NCBI RefSeq assembly: GCF_900110065.1
Contig: NZ_FOCI01000013.1
Span: 45,072 to 109,071 of the forward strand
Reading direction: 5' to 3'
DNA: 64,000 nt
Source of the DNA: Loktanella fryxellensis
GTDB lineage: Bacteria > Pseudomonadota > Alphaproteobacteria > Rhodobacterales > Rhodobacteraceae
Both the position numbers and the translations under genes were made by a program. Positions 63,960 to 64,000 of this stretch are shown here, piece by piece (position 1 is the first letter of the stretch; each line of letters opens with the position of its first letter). The notes beneath the pieces are model-generated. The model did not search any database and had not been told where the DNA came from. It saw nothing but the letters and a program-made list of their open reading frames with translations.

Positions 63960-64000
63960 ATGACAGAGGTCCAGGACTTCATCGCGGGTAGCGGATGCTC
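63960..64000 (+). CDS. Start of an unidentified gene cut by the right edge
   Basis: An ATG at 63960 opens a frame reading MTEVQDFIAGSGC to the edge. Only 13 codons are visible; the upstream frame closes at a TAG about 45 bp back. It could be the next cargo gene of the element or a transposase start. Low confidence. Confidence 0.15.
   Translation, partial: MTEVQDFIAGSGC

Larger units (their letters stand above)
59776..64000. mobile_element. Left end of a tRNA-Asn-linked integrative mobilizable element
   Basis: Integration at the 3' end of a tRNA, a tyrosine integrase pointing away from it, and a convergent MobC-relaxase pair together indicate a mobilizable genomic island. The gene density, codon pattern and short overlaps differ from the housekeeping region. 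It has no visible type IV secretion genes, so it would depend on a helper plasmid or ICE. The right end (attR) lies outside. Confidence 0.8.

Overview
The window is high-GC alphaproteobacterial chromosome, most likely a Rhodobacteraceae (roseobacter-type) bacterium. This rests on the protein families seen: a DUF6478-like protein, short PII/AmtB pairs, polyhydroxybutyrate genes, ETF-quinone oxidoreductase, an RTX/Hint protein, and an intergenic repeat of a type I recall from this family. Gene density is high and GTGA/ATGA stop-start overlaps are common. No replication origin, rRNA operon or CRISPR array is visible.

Layout. 0-3.1 kb: two tandem glnK-amtB pairs on the minus strand, separated by a strong terminator; the second amtB runs off the left edge and has an in-frame TGA in its signal peptide. 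3.4-5.5 kb: a class A penicillin-binding protein whose 3' end has been copied into a 17-bp tandem repeat. 6.3-12.9 kb: a type I secretion ABC/HlyD pair, then RidA, glycerophosphodiesterase, a DUF482-type acyltransferase, pterin carbinolamine dehydratase and MscS. 13-20 kb: peroxiredoxin, rsmD, map, sfsA, a CinA-like protein, GNAT, AhpD-like, OmpA-like, VOC and LysR genes. 20-26.6 kb (minus): a GDSL lipoprotein and FadH-like reductase, then three poorly known proteins and ilvD. 26.8-30 kb: a CPBP protease, accD and folC. 30.8-39.3 kb: zapE, an MFS transporter, and a long minus-strand run of hydrolases, transporters, fghA and greA. 39.4-41.5 kb: an RTX/Hint protein split by one in-frame TGA. 41.9-47.9 kb: ETF-QO, a TPR protein, ispE, a polyprenyl diphosphate synthase and two small proteins. 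47.9-50 kb: phbB and phbA. 50-59.6 kb: a degenerate EAL protein, tag, moaE-moaD-pgsA, uvrC, a FolM-like SDR, a newly called 55-residue membrane/zinc-ribbon protein, SppA, an ABC-2 exporter and a CBS protein.

From tRNA-Asn (59.7 kb) to the right edge lies what looks like the left end of an integrative mobilizable element. It holds, in order, phased GTTGCACA repeats, a hairpin over the integrase ribosome-binding site, a tyrosine integrase split by a -1 frame change, and, convergent with it, a MobC-like protein and a relaxase. A well-coded 101-residue frame is nested inside the relaxase frame. The far end and attR lie outside the window.

How the genes work together. Most of the window is housekeeping: ammonium sensing and uptake, cell-wall synthesis, fatty-acid and PHB carbon storage, isoprenoid and cofactor synthesis, and DNA repair. 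The most unusual material is the tRNA-Asn element and the interrupted reading frames (amtB, RTX/Hint, integrase, and possibly the relaxase 3' end). Read checking should decide whether these are real decay, recoding or assembly error. I found no obviously complete new defence or biosynthetic system.
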